A program made the position numbers and the translations under genes. Below are positions 14,309 to 22,643 of a DNA stretch of 48,257 nt, one piece after another; positions within the stretch are counted from its first letter, which is position 1; each line of letters starts with the position of its first letter. The notes under the pieces were generated by a model. It was not told the origin of the DNA and ran no database searches. It worked only from the letters and a program-made list of their open reading frames with translations. The DNA comes from an uncultured Chromatiales bacterium (GTDB lineage Bacteria > Pseudomonadota > Gammaproteobacteria > Steroidobacterales > BM003). The stretch covers positions 1 through 48,257 of the forward strand of contig CAKZML010000123.1 in the NCBI GenBank assembly GCA_937128475.1, written 5' to 3'.

Positions 14309-16972
14309 ATGTCAGATTCCGTAAGGTTCGAGGATATCGACCCCGAAGAAACCCGCGAGTGGATTGAATCGATCGATTCCGTGCTCAAGGCCTATGGACC
14401 CGAGAGGGCCCATTTCCTGCTTGAGAGCATTATTGATCATGCCCGACGCTCAGGTGCCTACCTGCCGTTCAAGCCCAATACAGCCTACCTGAATACCATT
14501 TCAGTCGGGCAGCAACCCCCTTATCGGGGTGAGCGAGAGCTGGAGCGGCGAATTGAGGCATATATCCGCTGGAATGCCATGGCCATGGTGGTGCACGCCA
14601 ATCGTGAGAGCAAAGAGGTGGGTGGACACATTGCCAGCTACCAGTCCTCAGCCACCCTGTACGAGGTTGGGTTCAATCATTTCTGGCGTGCCCCCTCCGA
14701 AGAGCATCCTGGAGATATGGTCTTTTTCCAGGGGCATTCTGCGCCTGGCGTTTACGCCAGGGCATATATGGAAGGGCGCCTGGATGAGGCTCGTCTCAAG
14801 CGTTACCGCCGGGAAGTCGAGCCCGGCGGCCTGTCCAGTTATCCCCATCCCTGGTTGATGCCTGATTTCTGGCAGTTCCCTACTGTATCGATGGGATTGG
14901 GTCCGCTAATGGCCCTGTACCAGGCCAAGTTCTGCCGTTACCTGGAAAACCGGGGAATGGTGCCCAAGTCAGATCGCAAGGTCTGGGCATTCCTGGGCGA
15001 TGGTGAAATGGACGAACCCGAGTCACTGGGCGCTATCACCATGCCGGTTCGCGAGGGACTGGATAACCTGGTGTTCGTGGTTAACTGCAACCTGCAAAGA
15101 CTGGATGGTCCGGTGCGGGGCAACGGCAAGATTATCCAGGAGCTTGAAGCGGCATTCCTGGGCGCTGGCTGGAACGTTATCAAGGTTGTCTGGGGATCTC
15201 GCTGGGATCGCCTGCTGGCCAAGGACAACGACGGCTTGCTAAAGCGCCTTATGGAAGAGTGCGTGGACGGTGAGTACCAGGCCTTTAAGGCCAAGGGTGG
15301 AAAATTCACCCGGGAAAACTTCTTCGGCAAGTATCCGGAATTGCTTTCCATGGTCGCCAATATGTCAGATGACGAAATCTGGCGCCTGAATCGTGGTGGT
15401 CATGATTCATTGAAAGTGCATGCGGCCTACCAGGCGGCAGCCAATCACAAGGGACAGCCCACGGTAATCCTGGCCAAGACGATCAAGGGTTACGGCATGG
15501 GTGCGGCGGGCGAAGGACAGAATATTGCCCACCAGCAGAAGAAGCTGGCTGAGGAAGACCTGCGCAGTTTCCGCGACCGGTTCAGTATTCCGGTGTCGGA
15601 CGATGAGATTGCCAGCGTCCCGTTCTGCAAGCCTGCAGAGAACAGTCCGGAAATGAAATACATGAAGGAGCGGCGCGAGCTGCTGGGTGGCTCGCTGCCC
15701 CAGCGCAAGGGTGATGCGCCTGCGTTGAAACTGCCTCCGCTGGGCACCTACAAGGCCTTGCTTGAGGGTAGTGGCGATCGCGAGATTTCCTCGACCATGG
15801 CGCTGGTTCGCATGATGACCAGCTTGATGCGGGACAAGGAGATTGGTTCCAACGTGGTGCCTATCGTTCCCGATGAGGCTCGTACCTTCGGTATGGAAGG
15901 ACTGTTCCGCCAGGTGGGTATTTACTCCTCGGTGGGTCAGCTCTACACGCCCCAGGATGCGGACCAGTTGATGTATTACCGCGAGGACAAGAAGGGCCAG
16001 GTGCTGGAAGAAGGTATTAACGAAGCCGGCGCCTTCAGTTCCTGGATAGCTGCCGGCACCGCATACGCCAACCATGGCGTGAACATGGTGCCGTTCTACC
16101 TGTTCTATTCGATGTTTGGCTTCCAGCGGATCGGTGACTTTGCCTGGGCTGCCGGCGACATGCAGGCCAAGGGTTTCCTGGTGGGTTGTACCGCCGGTAG
16201 AACGACCCTTGCCGGTGAAGGCTTGCAGCACCAGGACGGTCACAGTTTGTTGGCTGCCTCCACCATTCCAAATTGCGTTTCCTACGATCCCACCTACTCA
16301 TATGAGTTGGCGGTGATTGTGAATGACGGCTTGAAGCGCATGTACGAGAAGCAGGAAAGCGTTTTCTATTACATCACCTGCATGAACGAAAATTATTCTC
16401 ACCCGGCGCTTCCCGAGGGCGTGGAAGAGGGCATTGTTCGCGGCATGTACCGACTGAGCAAGGGCGGGCGTGGCAAGGCCAGGGTCCAGTTGTTTGGTTC
16501 GGGTACGATCCTGCGCGAGGTGGAAGCTGCAGCGGAGTTGCTGTTGCAGGACTACAAGGTCAAGTCGGATGTGTGGAGTGTGACCAGTTATTCGGAACTG
16601 CGGCGTGATGCGCTGGAGGTGGATCGCTGGAACAGATTGCACCCGGAGGACACCCCGCGGCGTTCCTACCTGGGCAAGTGCCTGGAAAATGTCGAGGGAC
16701 CGTTTGTGGCGGCCAGTGATTACGTGAAGCTGGTTCCCGATCAGGTTCGTCCCTGGATAGACGGTCGGTTCGAGGTGCTTGGCACTGACGGCTATGGCCG
16801 CAGTGATACCCGCAAGGCCTTGCGTTCGTTCTTTGAAGTGGATCGTCATCACATTGTGCTAGCCGCCCTGGGTACCCTGGTGGATGAAGGCAAGCTCAAG
16901 CGATCTGTATTGAAGGACGCCATTGATCGATATGGCATCAATCCCGAAAAACCCTATCCGGCCAACAGCTAG
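14309..16972 (+). CDS. aceE: Pyruvate dehydrogenase E1 component, homodimeric type
   Basis: This 887-residue enzyme decarboxylates pyruvate with thiamine diphosphate and passes the acetyl group to the E2 lipoyl arm. Family features include the start FEDIDPEETREWIESIDSVL, HIASYQSSATLYEVGFNHF, the ThDP/Mg site GDGEMDEPES (from residue 230) through VVNCNLQRLDGPVRGN, and GEGLQHQDGHS in the C-terminal half. I chose ATG 14309 because MSDSVRFEDIDPEE aligns with known AceE N-termini; an upstream ATG at 14270 would add 13 residues. It starts the aceE-aceF-lpd operon, with 20 bases to aceF. Confidence 0.97.
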   Translation: MSDSVRFEDIDPEETREWIESIDSVLKAYGPERAHFLLESIIDHARRSGAYLPFKPNTAYLNTISVGQQPPYRGERELERRIEAYIRWNAMAMVVHANRESKEVGGHIASYQSSATLYEVGFNHFWRAPSEEHPGDMVFFQGHSAPGVYARAYMEGRLDEARLKRYRREVEPGGLSSYPHPWLMPDFWQFPTVSMGLGPLMALYQAKFCRYLENRGMVPKSDRKVWAFLGDGEMDEPESLGAITMPVREGLDNLVFVVNCNLQRLDGPVRGNGKIIQELEAAFLGAGWNVIKVVWGSRWDRLLAKDNDGLLKRLMEECVDGEYQAFKAKGGKFTRENFFGKYPELLSMVANMSDDEIWRLNRGGHDSLKVHAAYQAAANHKGQPTVILAKTIKGYGMGAAGEGQNIAHQQKKLAEEDLRSFRDRFSIPVSDDEIASVPFCKPAENSPEMKYMKERRELLGGSLPQRKGDAPALKLPPLGTYKALLEGSGDREISSTMALVRMMTSLMRDKEIGSNVVPIVPDEARTFGMEGLFRQVGIYSSVGQLYTPQDADQLMYYREDKKGQVLEEGINEAGAFSSWIAAGTAYANHGVNMVPFYLFYSMFGFQRIGDFAWAAGDMQAKGFLVGCTAGRTTLAGEGLQHQDGHSLLAASTIPNCVSYDPTYSYELAVIVNDGLKRMYEKQESVFYYITCMNENYSHPALPEGVEEGIVRGMYRLSKGGRGKARVQLFGSGTILREVEAAAELLLQDYKVKSDVWSVTSYSELRRDALEVDRWNRLHPEDTPRRSYLGKCLENVEGPFVAASDYVKLVPDQVRPWIDGRFEVLGTDGYGRSDTRKALRSFFEVDRHHIVLAALGTLVDEGKLKRSVLKDAIDRYGINPEKPYPANS

Positions 16973-16978
16973 CGGCCC

Positions 16979-16984
16979 GGGGAG
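16979..16984 (+). promoter_or_regulatory. Ribosome-binding site fixing the TTG start of aceF
   Basis: GGGGAG lies 8 bases before TTG 16993. The protein then reads MATRTEILIPDIGDF, which begins the first lipoyl domain directly, so no other start fits. Confidence 0.8.
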
Positions 16985-16992
16985 ATAAAGTA

Positions 16993-18633
16993 TTGGCTAC
17001 GCGTACAGAAATTCTGATTCCCGATATTGGTGATTTCACCGATGTAGAGGTCATTGAAGTCCTGGTGTCCCCCGGTGATCAGGTGCACAAGGAACAGGGC
17101 TTGCTGACTGTGGAAACCGACAAGGCCACCATGGATATCCCGGCGCCAATTTCAGGCAAGGTCCTGGAAATGTGTGTGTCTACTGGCGACAAGGTGTCTA
17201 TGGGAGACCTGGCCGTGATTATGGAGATCGGCGCGGATGTTCCCGAAATGGCCGTTCCCCATGCGAAAGCACCGGCGGTCGCCGCGGCACCTGCCCAGGC
17301 CGTGGCAGCAGCCTCTCAACCTGAAAAGGCTGCTGCTGAAACTGCTTCTACGCCTTCATCGATGCAAGTGAGCGTTCCGGATATTGGTGATTTCGACGGA
17401 GTGGAAATTATCGATGTGCTGGTCAAGGTTGGCGACGCGGTGGAGTCCGAGCAGAGCCTGGTCAGTCTTGAAACCGATAAGGCCACGATGGATATACCCT
17501 CGCCCCATGCGGGCGTGGTGGAGTCATTGCAGGTCAAGGTCGGTGACAAGGTTTCCGAAGGCAACCCTCTCTTGGTGCTGACCGTCATGCAGTCGATGGG
17601 TGAGTCGACTCCCGCACCGCAAGAGAATCAATCGGCAAAAGTTTCAGCGCTCGCATCTGAACCCGTCAAGGCAGTCGCTGCCCGGGTTCCGGAAAAGAAA
17701 TCCAGGGCCGTTGATGAAGAAGGTTTCGCGTTGGCCCATGCAGGTCCCTCGGTACGCAAGTTTGCCCGGGAGGTCGGTGTTGACCTGATCAGGGTGACGG
17801 GAACCGGGCGCAAGGGTCGTATTACCCACGCCGATGTGAAGCAACACATCAAGAGCCGGATGAGCGAGGCGCCGGCAATAGCATCTGTCGGGCTGCCGTC
17901 GGTTCCCCAGGTGGACTTTGCCAAGTTTGGCCCGGTAGAGATTCGTCCCCTGGGGCGGATACACAAGATCTCCGGTCCTCGTTTGCAGGCCAGTTGGCTG
18001 AACATCCCCCATGTGACCCAGCACGACCTGGCTGACATTACCGACATGGAGGCGATGCGCAATGCGCTGAAGCCAAGCGCTGAGGCCAAGGGTATACGAC
18101 TGACGCCCCTGGCATTCATCATGCGTGCCTGTGCCATGGCCTTGCAGGAATTTCCCCAGTTCAATACTTCGTTGGACAGCACTGGCGAGAACCTGGTGTA
18201 CAAGCAGTATGTGCACATCGGGTTTGCCGCGGACACCGAGAATGGCCTGGTGGTGCCGGTGGTGAAAGACGCTGACAAGAAGGACGTTTTCGAACTGGCC
18301 AAGGAACTGGCGGACCTGAGTGCCGCCGCAAGGGATGGCAAATTGACCGCGGCCCAGATACAGGGTGGATGTTTCACCATCTCCAGCCTGGGCGGAATTG
18401 GTGGCACGGCCTTCACTCCGATTGTTAATGCACCGGAGGTGGCGATCCTGGGTGTGTCCAGGTCCAGCATGGCGCCGGTGTATGACGGGGAGAACTTCGT
18501 CCCCAGGCTGATGTTGCCCCTGTCCCTGTCTTACGATCACCGGGTGGTCGATGGCGCCGATGCCGCCAGGTTCACCAATTACCTGGGAGAGGCCATGGCT
18601 AATGCGACCAAGCTAATCCAGGCCATTCCCTGA
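16993..18633 (+). CDS. aceF: Dihydrolipoyllysine acetyltransferase (E2 of pyruvate dehydrogenase)
   Basis: This 546-residue E2 subunit transfers acetyl from lipoyl to CoA and forms the core of the complex. Domains in order: lipoyl 1 (2-78, lipoyl Lys44 in ETDKATMDIP), an Ala/Pro-rich linker, lipoyl 2 (123-197, Lys161 in the same motif), a second linker, the E1/E3-binding domain (about 247-284, VRKFAREVGVDL..GRKGRITHADV), and the catalytic domain (about 310-546) ending with SYDHRVVDGADAA (His516, Asp520). TTG start. Three bases separate its stop from lpd. Confidence 0.97.
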   Translation: MATRTEILIPDIGDFTDVEVIEVLVSPGDQVHKEQGLLTVETDKATMDIPAPISGKVLEMCVSTGDKVSMGDLAVIMEIGADVPEMAVPHAKAPAVAAAPAQAVAAASQPEKAAAETASTPSSMQVSVPDIGDFDGVEIIDVLVKVGDAVESEQSLVSLETDKATMDIPSPHAGVVESLQVKVGDKVSEGNPLLVLTVMQSMGESTPAPQENQSAKVSALASEPVKAVAARVPEKKSRAVDEEGFALAHAGPSVRKFAREVGVDLIRVTGTGRKGRITHADVKQHIKSRMSEAPAIASVGLPSVPQVDFAKFGPVEIRPLGRIHKISGPRLQASWLNIPHVTQHDLADITDMEAMRNALKPSAEAKGIRLTPLAFIMRACAMALQEFPQFNTSLDSTGENLVYKQYVHIGFAADTENGLVVPVVKDADKKDVFELAKELADLSAAARDGKLTAAQIQGGCFTISSLGGIGGTAFTPIVNAPEVAILGVSRSSMAPVYDGENFVPRLMLPLSLSYDHRVVDGADAARFTNYLGEAMANATKLIQAIP

Positions 18634-18635
18634 GC

Positions 18636-20396
18636 ATGGCCATGAATGAACGGATGACAATTGAAATTCCGGATATCGGAGATTTCCCCAGCGTCGATGT
18701 GATCGAGGTGCTGGTTTCCCCTGGTGACAAGGTGGAGCCGGAACAGGGCCTGATTACCCTGGAAACGGACAAGGCCACTATGGATATTCCGGCGCCCTAT
18801 GCCGGGACGGTTGTGGAGGTCCTGGTCAAGGCGGGAGACAAGGTTTCCAAAGGGACGCCGTTTATTGTGCTTGACGCCACTGACGCGGTCGCGAACCCAT
18901 CGGCTGCGGAAGTAATGGAAGAACCCCCGCAGGTATCAGAGGCGCCGCCAGAGAGCGCTGGCGCTGCCCAGATGCCTGAGGGCGACGTGGATATGCATGC
19001 GCCACTGCTGGTGCTGGGAGCAGGCCCTGGCGGCTATACAGCGGCATTTCGTGCCGCAGACCTGGGGCAGGAAGTGGTGCTTGTCGAGCGCTGGAATACC
19101 CTGGGCGGGGTTTGCCTGAACGTAGGCTGCATTCCCTCCAAGGCCTTGCTGCATGCGGCAAAAGTCATGGAAGAGGCTGAGGCGGCCGCGGAAATTGGTA
19201 TTCGCTTTGCCAGGCCGGAAGTGGACCTGGAAAAACTGGTTGCCTGGAAAGACGGCGTGGTAGGCAAACTTACTGGTGGCCTGGACGGCTTGTCCAAGCG
19301 ACGCAAGGTTAGCGTGGTTCACGGTGTAGCCCGGTTTGTGTCTTCCCATCGCGTCCTGGTGACCAACGAAGAGGGCGAGAAACTGATCAGTTTTGATCAG
19401 TGCATTATCGCCGCAGGATCTGAGCCCATGCGCCTGCCGGGAACCCCGGATGATCCGCGTGTGATGGATTCGACCGGGGCTTTGAAACTGGAAGAGCTGC
19501 CCGAGCGCATGCTGGTGATCGGCGGCGGTATTATCGGGCTGGAGATGGCCACGGTATATGCCGCCCTGGGTGTCAAAATCACCGTCGTGGAATTGACCGA
19601 CGGCCTGATGCCCGGTTGCGACCCTGACCTGGTTAAACCTTTGGCCAAACGTCTTGAAGCACGCTACGAAAACATCATGCTGGGTACCCGGGTGGCCTCA
19701 ATGGCTGCCGAAAAGGACGGTATCCACGTGCAGTTCACCCGTGGCGATGAAGCCTTCTCTGAGGTATTTGGCCGGGTGCTGGTTGCGGTGGGAAGAACAC
19801 CCAACGGCAATGGGCTGAACGCCGGGGCTGCCTCGGTGGATGTAAATGAGCGTGGATTCATCACGGTCGACAAGCAAATGCGCACCAGCGCGGGCCACAT
19901 TTTTGCGATTGGCGATATCGTGGGGCAACCCATGCTCGCGCACAAGGCGACTCACGAAGCACGGGTGGCTGCCGAGGTTGCCGCTGGCCACAAGAGTAAT
20001 TTTGATGCCAGGGTGATTCCCTCGGTTGCCTATACGGATCCCGAAATTGCCTGGTGCGGACTGACCGAGATCGAGGCCGATAATCGCGGCATCAAGGTGG
20101 GCAAGGGCGTATTTCCCTGGGCTGCCAGCGGACGCTCGCTGGCGATGGCCAGGGATGAGGGTCTAACCAAATTGTTGTTCGACCCAGAGTCTGGCAAAGT
20201 ACTCGGAGCCGGAATCGTCGGGCCAAACGCCGGTGATCTTATCGGTGAGGTGGTCCTGGCTATCGAGATGGGATGTGATGCGGCCGACATCGGTTTGAGC
20301 ATTCATCCTCACCCAACCCTGTGTGAAACGGTTGGGCTGGCGGCCGAGGCATTTGAAGGTACGATCACCGACCTGTATATGCCGCGTAAGAAATAG
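18636..20396 (+). CDS. lpdA: Dihydrolipoyl dehydrogenase (E3) with N-terminal lipoyl domain
   Basis: This 586-residue protein is about 110 residues longer than a plain E3 because residues 7-82 are a lipoyl domain (Lys46 in ETDKATMDIP), followed by a flexible linker (about 83-120). The E3 part has the FAD motif VLGAGPGGYTAAFRA, redox cysteines 160 and 165 in GGVCLNVGCIPSK, the NAD motif VIGGGIIGLEMA, and the C-terminal HPHPTLCET (His557/His559 region). It reoxidises dihydrolipoamide with NAD. The lipoyl-E3 fusion is known in some bacteria, Neisseria among them. The upstream neighbours show it belongs to pyruvate dehydrogenase, but it may also serve other lipoyl enzymes. Confidence 0.96.
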   Translation: MAMNERMTIEIPDIGDFPSVDVIEVLVSPGDKVEPEQGLITLETDKATMDIPAPYAGTVVEVLVKAGDKVSKGTPFIVLDATDAVANPSAAEVMEEPPQVSEAPPESAGAAQMPEGDVDMHAPLLVLGAGPGGYTAAFRAADLGQEVVLVERWNTLGGVCLNVGCIPSKALLHAAKVMEEAEAAAEIGIRFARPEVDLEKLVAWKDGVVGKLTGGLDGLSKRRKVSVVHGVARFVSSHRVLVTNEEGEKLISFDQCIIAAGSEPMRLPGTPDDPRVMDSTGALKLEELPERMLVIGGGIIGLEMATVYAALGVKITVVELTDGLMPGCDPDLVKPLAKRLEARYENIMLGTRVASMAAEKDGIHVQFTRGDEAFSEVFGRVLVAVGRTPNGNGLNAGAASVDVNERGFITVDKQMRTSAGHIFAIGDIVGQPMLAHKATHEARVAAEVAAGHKSNFDARVIPSVAYTDPEIAWCGLTEIEADNRGIKVGKGVFPWAASGRSLAMARDEGLTKLLFDPESGKVLGAGIVGPNAGDLIGEVVLAIEMGCDAADIGLSIHPHPTLCETVGLAAEAFEGTITDLYMPRKK

Positions 20397-20447
20397 TCGG
20401 AGTTGTTCACAGGTGACTCTGCCGGTAAATCCCGACAGGGGGAGTCC

Positions 20448-21815
20448 ATGAAAAACCTGCCATTGTTTGCCGGACCAGTGTTGGCCGGATTGCTTGGCTG
20501 GTATCTGTTTGAAACAGGCTCGTCTGCGGATGTGGCCTGGACGGCGGGGCTCACCGTGTTGTGTGCCACCTGGTGGATCTTCGAACCGGTTCCTATTCCC
20601 GTTACTTCCTTAATCCCAATTGCGATATTGCCCCTGGTTGGCGTGCTTACGCCGGCCCAGGTGGGCGAGTCCTATGGCAGTCCGTTGATTCTGCTATTGC
20701 TGGGCGGGTTCATGCTCTCCATGGGTATGGAGCGTAGCGGCGCACACCGGCGCATCGCACTGGGAATGGTGAATGCTTTCGGCGGCAGCAGTGGACGACG
20801 ATTGGTAATGGGCTTTATGGCGGCCGCTGCGGTACTGAGTATGTGGATATCCAACACCGCGACCACGCTGATGTTGTTACCCATTGTGATTGCCGTCATG
20901 GAGAAAGTAGATAACCAGCGCCTGCGTCTTGCCTTGCTGCTGGGTGTGGCCTACGCGGCAAGTATCGGTGGTCTTGGTACGCCGATAGGCACTCCGCCTA
21001 ACCTGATTTTCATGAAGGTGTACGCCGAAAATACCGGCATAGAAGTGACCTTCCTGCAATGGATGTCCTGGGCTCTTCCCGTGGTTCTGCTGATGCTGGC
21101 AGTGTCGGCTACATGGCTGACACGCGGGCTGGGTCACCCAGCCGGGGTGGACATGCCGTCCGTGGGTCGCTGGCGCAAGGAAGAGGTGCGCACCATGATT
21201 GTGTTCAGCATCACGGCCTTGTTGTGGATGACCCGCAAGGAACCCTTCGGCGGGTGGAGTGAGTGGTTCGGCCTGCAAACCGCCAACGATGCCAGTGTTG
21301 CCTTGCTGGCGGTTGTCGCCATGTTCCTGGTACCCAACGGGCGTGGTGAGCGCTTGCTTGACTGGGAGACTGCCGTACGAATTCCCTGGGGGATCCTGAT
21401 CCTGTTTGGAAGTGGTATTGCCATCGCCAAGGCTTTTGTCGGCTCGGGATTGAGTGAGTCGGTGGGCATGTCCCTGGCTGGGCTGGGCGCGCTGCCGGTA
21501 GTGCTGGTTGTCGCAACTGTCTGCCTTGCGGTGACATTCCTGACCGAGATAACCAGCAATACCGCATCGACTACCTTGCTGATGCCGATTCTGGCTGCCG
21601 GGGCGATGAACTCCGGAATGGATCACCTGTTGCTGATGGTGCCTGCGGCCATGAGCGCAAGCTTCGCGTTCATGCTGCCTGTGGCCACCGGTCCCAATGC
21701 CGTGGTGTTCGGCTCGGGACTGCTGAGCGTCAAGGACATGGCCAGGGCGGGCGTGGCGCTAAATTTCTTTGGCGTCGCGGTGATCACCCTGGTTACGGTG
21801 TTGATGCATGGCTAG
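20448..21815 (+). CDS. SLC13/DASS family anion symporter
   Basis: This 455-residue membrane protein has roughly 11-13 hydrophobic segments. The twin SNT motifs of the DASS family are present: SNTATTLMLLPI in the first half and SNTASTTLLMPI in the second, with GGLGTPIGTPPN between. These form the substrate and sodium sites. Members carry C4-dicarboxylates, citrate or sulfate with sodium; the substrate here is not known, though a carboxylate would suit the neighbouring pyruvate dehydrogenase operon. The start at 20448 is chosen for AGGGGGAG immediately upstream; an upstream TTG (20403) gives a hydrophilic, unlikely N-terminus. The TAG stop at 21813-21815 lies inside the left CTAG that flanks the palindromic element. 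Confidence 0.92.
   Translation: MKNLPLFAGPVLAGLLGWYLFETGSSADVAWTAGLTVLCATWWIFEPVPIPVTSLIPIAILPLVGVLTPAQVGESYGSPLILLLLGGFMLSMGMERSGAHRRIALGMVNAFGGSSGRRLVMGFMAAAAVLSMWISNTATTLMLLPIVIAVMEKVDNQRLRLALLLGVAYAASIGGLGTPIGTPPNLIFMKVYAENTGIEVTFLQWMSWALPVVLLMLAVSATWLTRGLGHPAGVDMPSVGRWRKEEVRTMIVFSITALLWMTRKEPFGGWSEWFGLQTANDASVALLAVVAMFLVPNGRGERLLDWETAVRIPWGILILFGSGIAIAKAFVGSGLSESVGMSLAGLGALPVVLVVATVCLAVTFLTEITSNTASTTLLMPILAAGAMNSGMDHLLLMVPAAMSASFAFMLPVATGPNAVVFGSGLLSVKDMARAGVALNFFGVAVITLVTVLMHG
21812..21815. repeat. Left CTAG target-site duplication
   Basis: CTAG directly precedes the left inverted-repeat end, and its TAG is the symporter stop codon. It matches the CTAG at 21975-21978. TA alone could be the duplicated unit, because the palindrome makes the exact boundary ambiguous. 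Confidence 0.7.
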
Positions 21816-21974
21816 GGAGCCTCTGATCTATTCATGAACTTGTATCTTGGGTCCAAAAAACCCAGCTTCTATGTTGCCAATCTTCGCAATAGCGAGCTAT
21901 TACGTTCGCTTGACGCCTTGAATCTGACTTTTTTGGCTCCCAATCTGCTAAGCCCAGAATAAATCAGAGGCTCC
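21816..21974. mobile_element. 159-base palindromic MITE-like element
   Basis: The ends are inverted repeats: left GGAGCCTCTGATCTATTC, right the reverse complement of GGAGCCTCTGATTTATTC, 18 bases with one mismatch. The similarity continues inward: CCAAAAAA blocks near 21853-21860 and their complement near 21931-21938, and a centre AATAGC-GA-GCTATT at 21888-21901, almost exactly at the midpoint. The whole element is thus one long imperfect palindrome that could fold on itself. It is flanked by CTAG on both sides and has no transposase, so it must rely on one elsewhere. CTAG or TA duplications fit IS630-type or IS5/IS427-type transposases; the family is not settled. A 42-codon frame runs through it but is probably not a gene. 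Confidence 0.8.
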
Positions 21975-21978
21975 CTAG
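21975..21978. repeat. Right CTAG target-site duplication
   Basis: CTAG directly follows the right inverted-repeat end. Read on the minus strand it supplies the TAG stop of the DoxX gene (21975-21977). Confidence 0.7.
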
Positions 21979-22568
21979 TGTCTGAAGCGTCTCTCAATCC
22001 AGTAATCGATGCTGACGTAACGACCGCCGCCCATGAACAACAGGGCGAGCAACATCACCAGGTAAGTGATGGCCCATTCAATGCCATTGTTGGACAACAC
22101 AAAGTTCCCATACTGGGTCAGCCATTCGTAATTGCCATGTTGCTGGAGAATTTCTTTAGCCTCGTCCAGGCGCACCATGGCATCGGCAGCGTGAGGACTG
22201 GCGAAGGGGCTTTGCAAATCGTGCACGGCCTGCCAGCCGTTATGCCAATGCACGCCGGTAGCTGCTACCACCATGGTCACGATCAGCGGTATGCAACTCC
22301 AGCGTGTTGCCAGACCCAGCAACAGGGTCACGGCGCCGACGACTTCTGCTGAAACAGCCAGGGTCGCCATGAGCGTGGGGAAGGGCAGCCCAAGTCCCCA
22401 GTCCGAATTGCCGAACCAGGCCACCACGCTTTCAAAGCCCTGCAACTTGTTAGTGCCGGCGATCCAGAAAACCGGCGCCAGGTAAAGGCGTAGCGCCAGG
22501 GGTGCCAGCCAGTCGACGCTGCGTGTTGCATCCAGCATATCTTGCAGTCGGTTAAAGAATGAAAGCAT
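21975..22568 (-). CDS. DoxX family membrane protein
   Basis: This 197-residue protein has about four hydrophobic segments. The DoxX signature is seen in APLALRLYLAPVFWIAGTNKL and in the second helix pair AEVVGAVTLLLGLATRW. The N-terminus lacks a signal peptide. It is last in a minus-strand set with DUF2063 and DUF692. DoxX-type proteins accompany MNIO/bufferin loci, where their role (redox or quinone-linked, or helping export of the modified peptide) is unclear. The stop TAG lies in the right CTAG flank of the palindromic element, so the C-terminus (ERRFRH) appears undamaged. Confidence 0.88.
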   Translation of the reverse strand: MLSFFNRLQDMLDATRSVDWLAPLALRLYLAPVFWIAGTNKLQGFESVVAWFGNSDWGLGLPFPTLMATLAVSAEVVGAVTLLLGLATRWSCIPLIVTMVVAATGVHWHNGWQAVHDLQSPFASPHAADAMVRLDEAKEILQQHGNYEWLTQYGNFVLSNNGIEWAITYLVMLLALLFMGGGRYVSIDYWIERRFRH

Positions 22569-22643
22569 GGGTTCCTCCAGGTTGATCCCTTCTTTTGTAG
22601 TCTCGGTTTTCTATTCCGGGTTTTATATTTGGGAGTACTGTCG

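Noticed and set aside
17628-18540. Two long minus-strand frames inside aceF
   Set aside because: Both are antisense to a clear E2 gene and resemble no known protein.
21834-21962. 42-codon frame inside the palindromic element
   Set aside because: No ribosome-binding site and no similarity; a frame through a palindrome of this size is easily open by chance.
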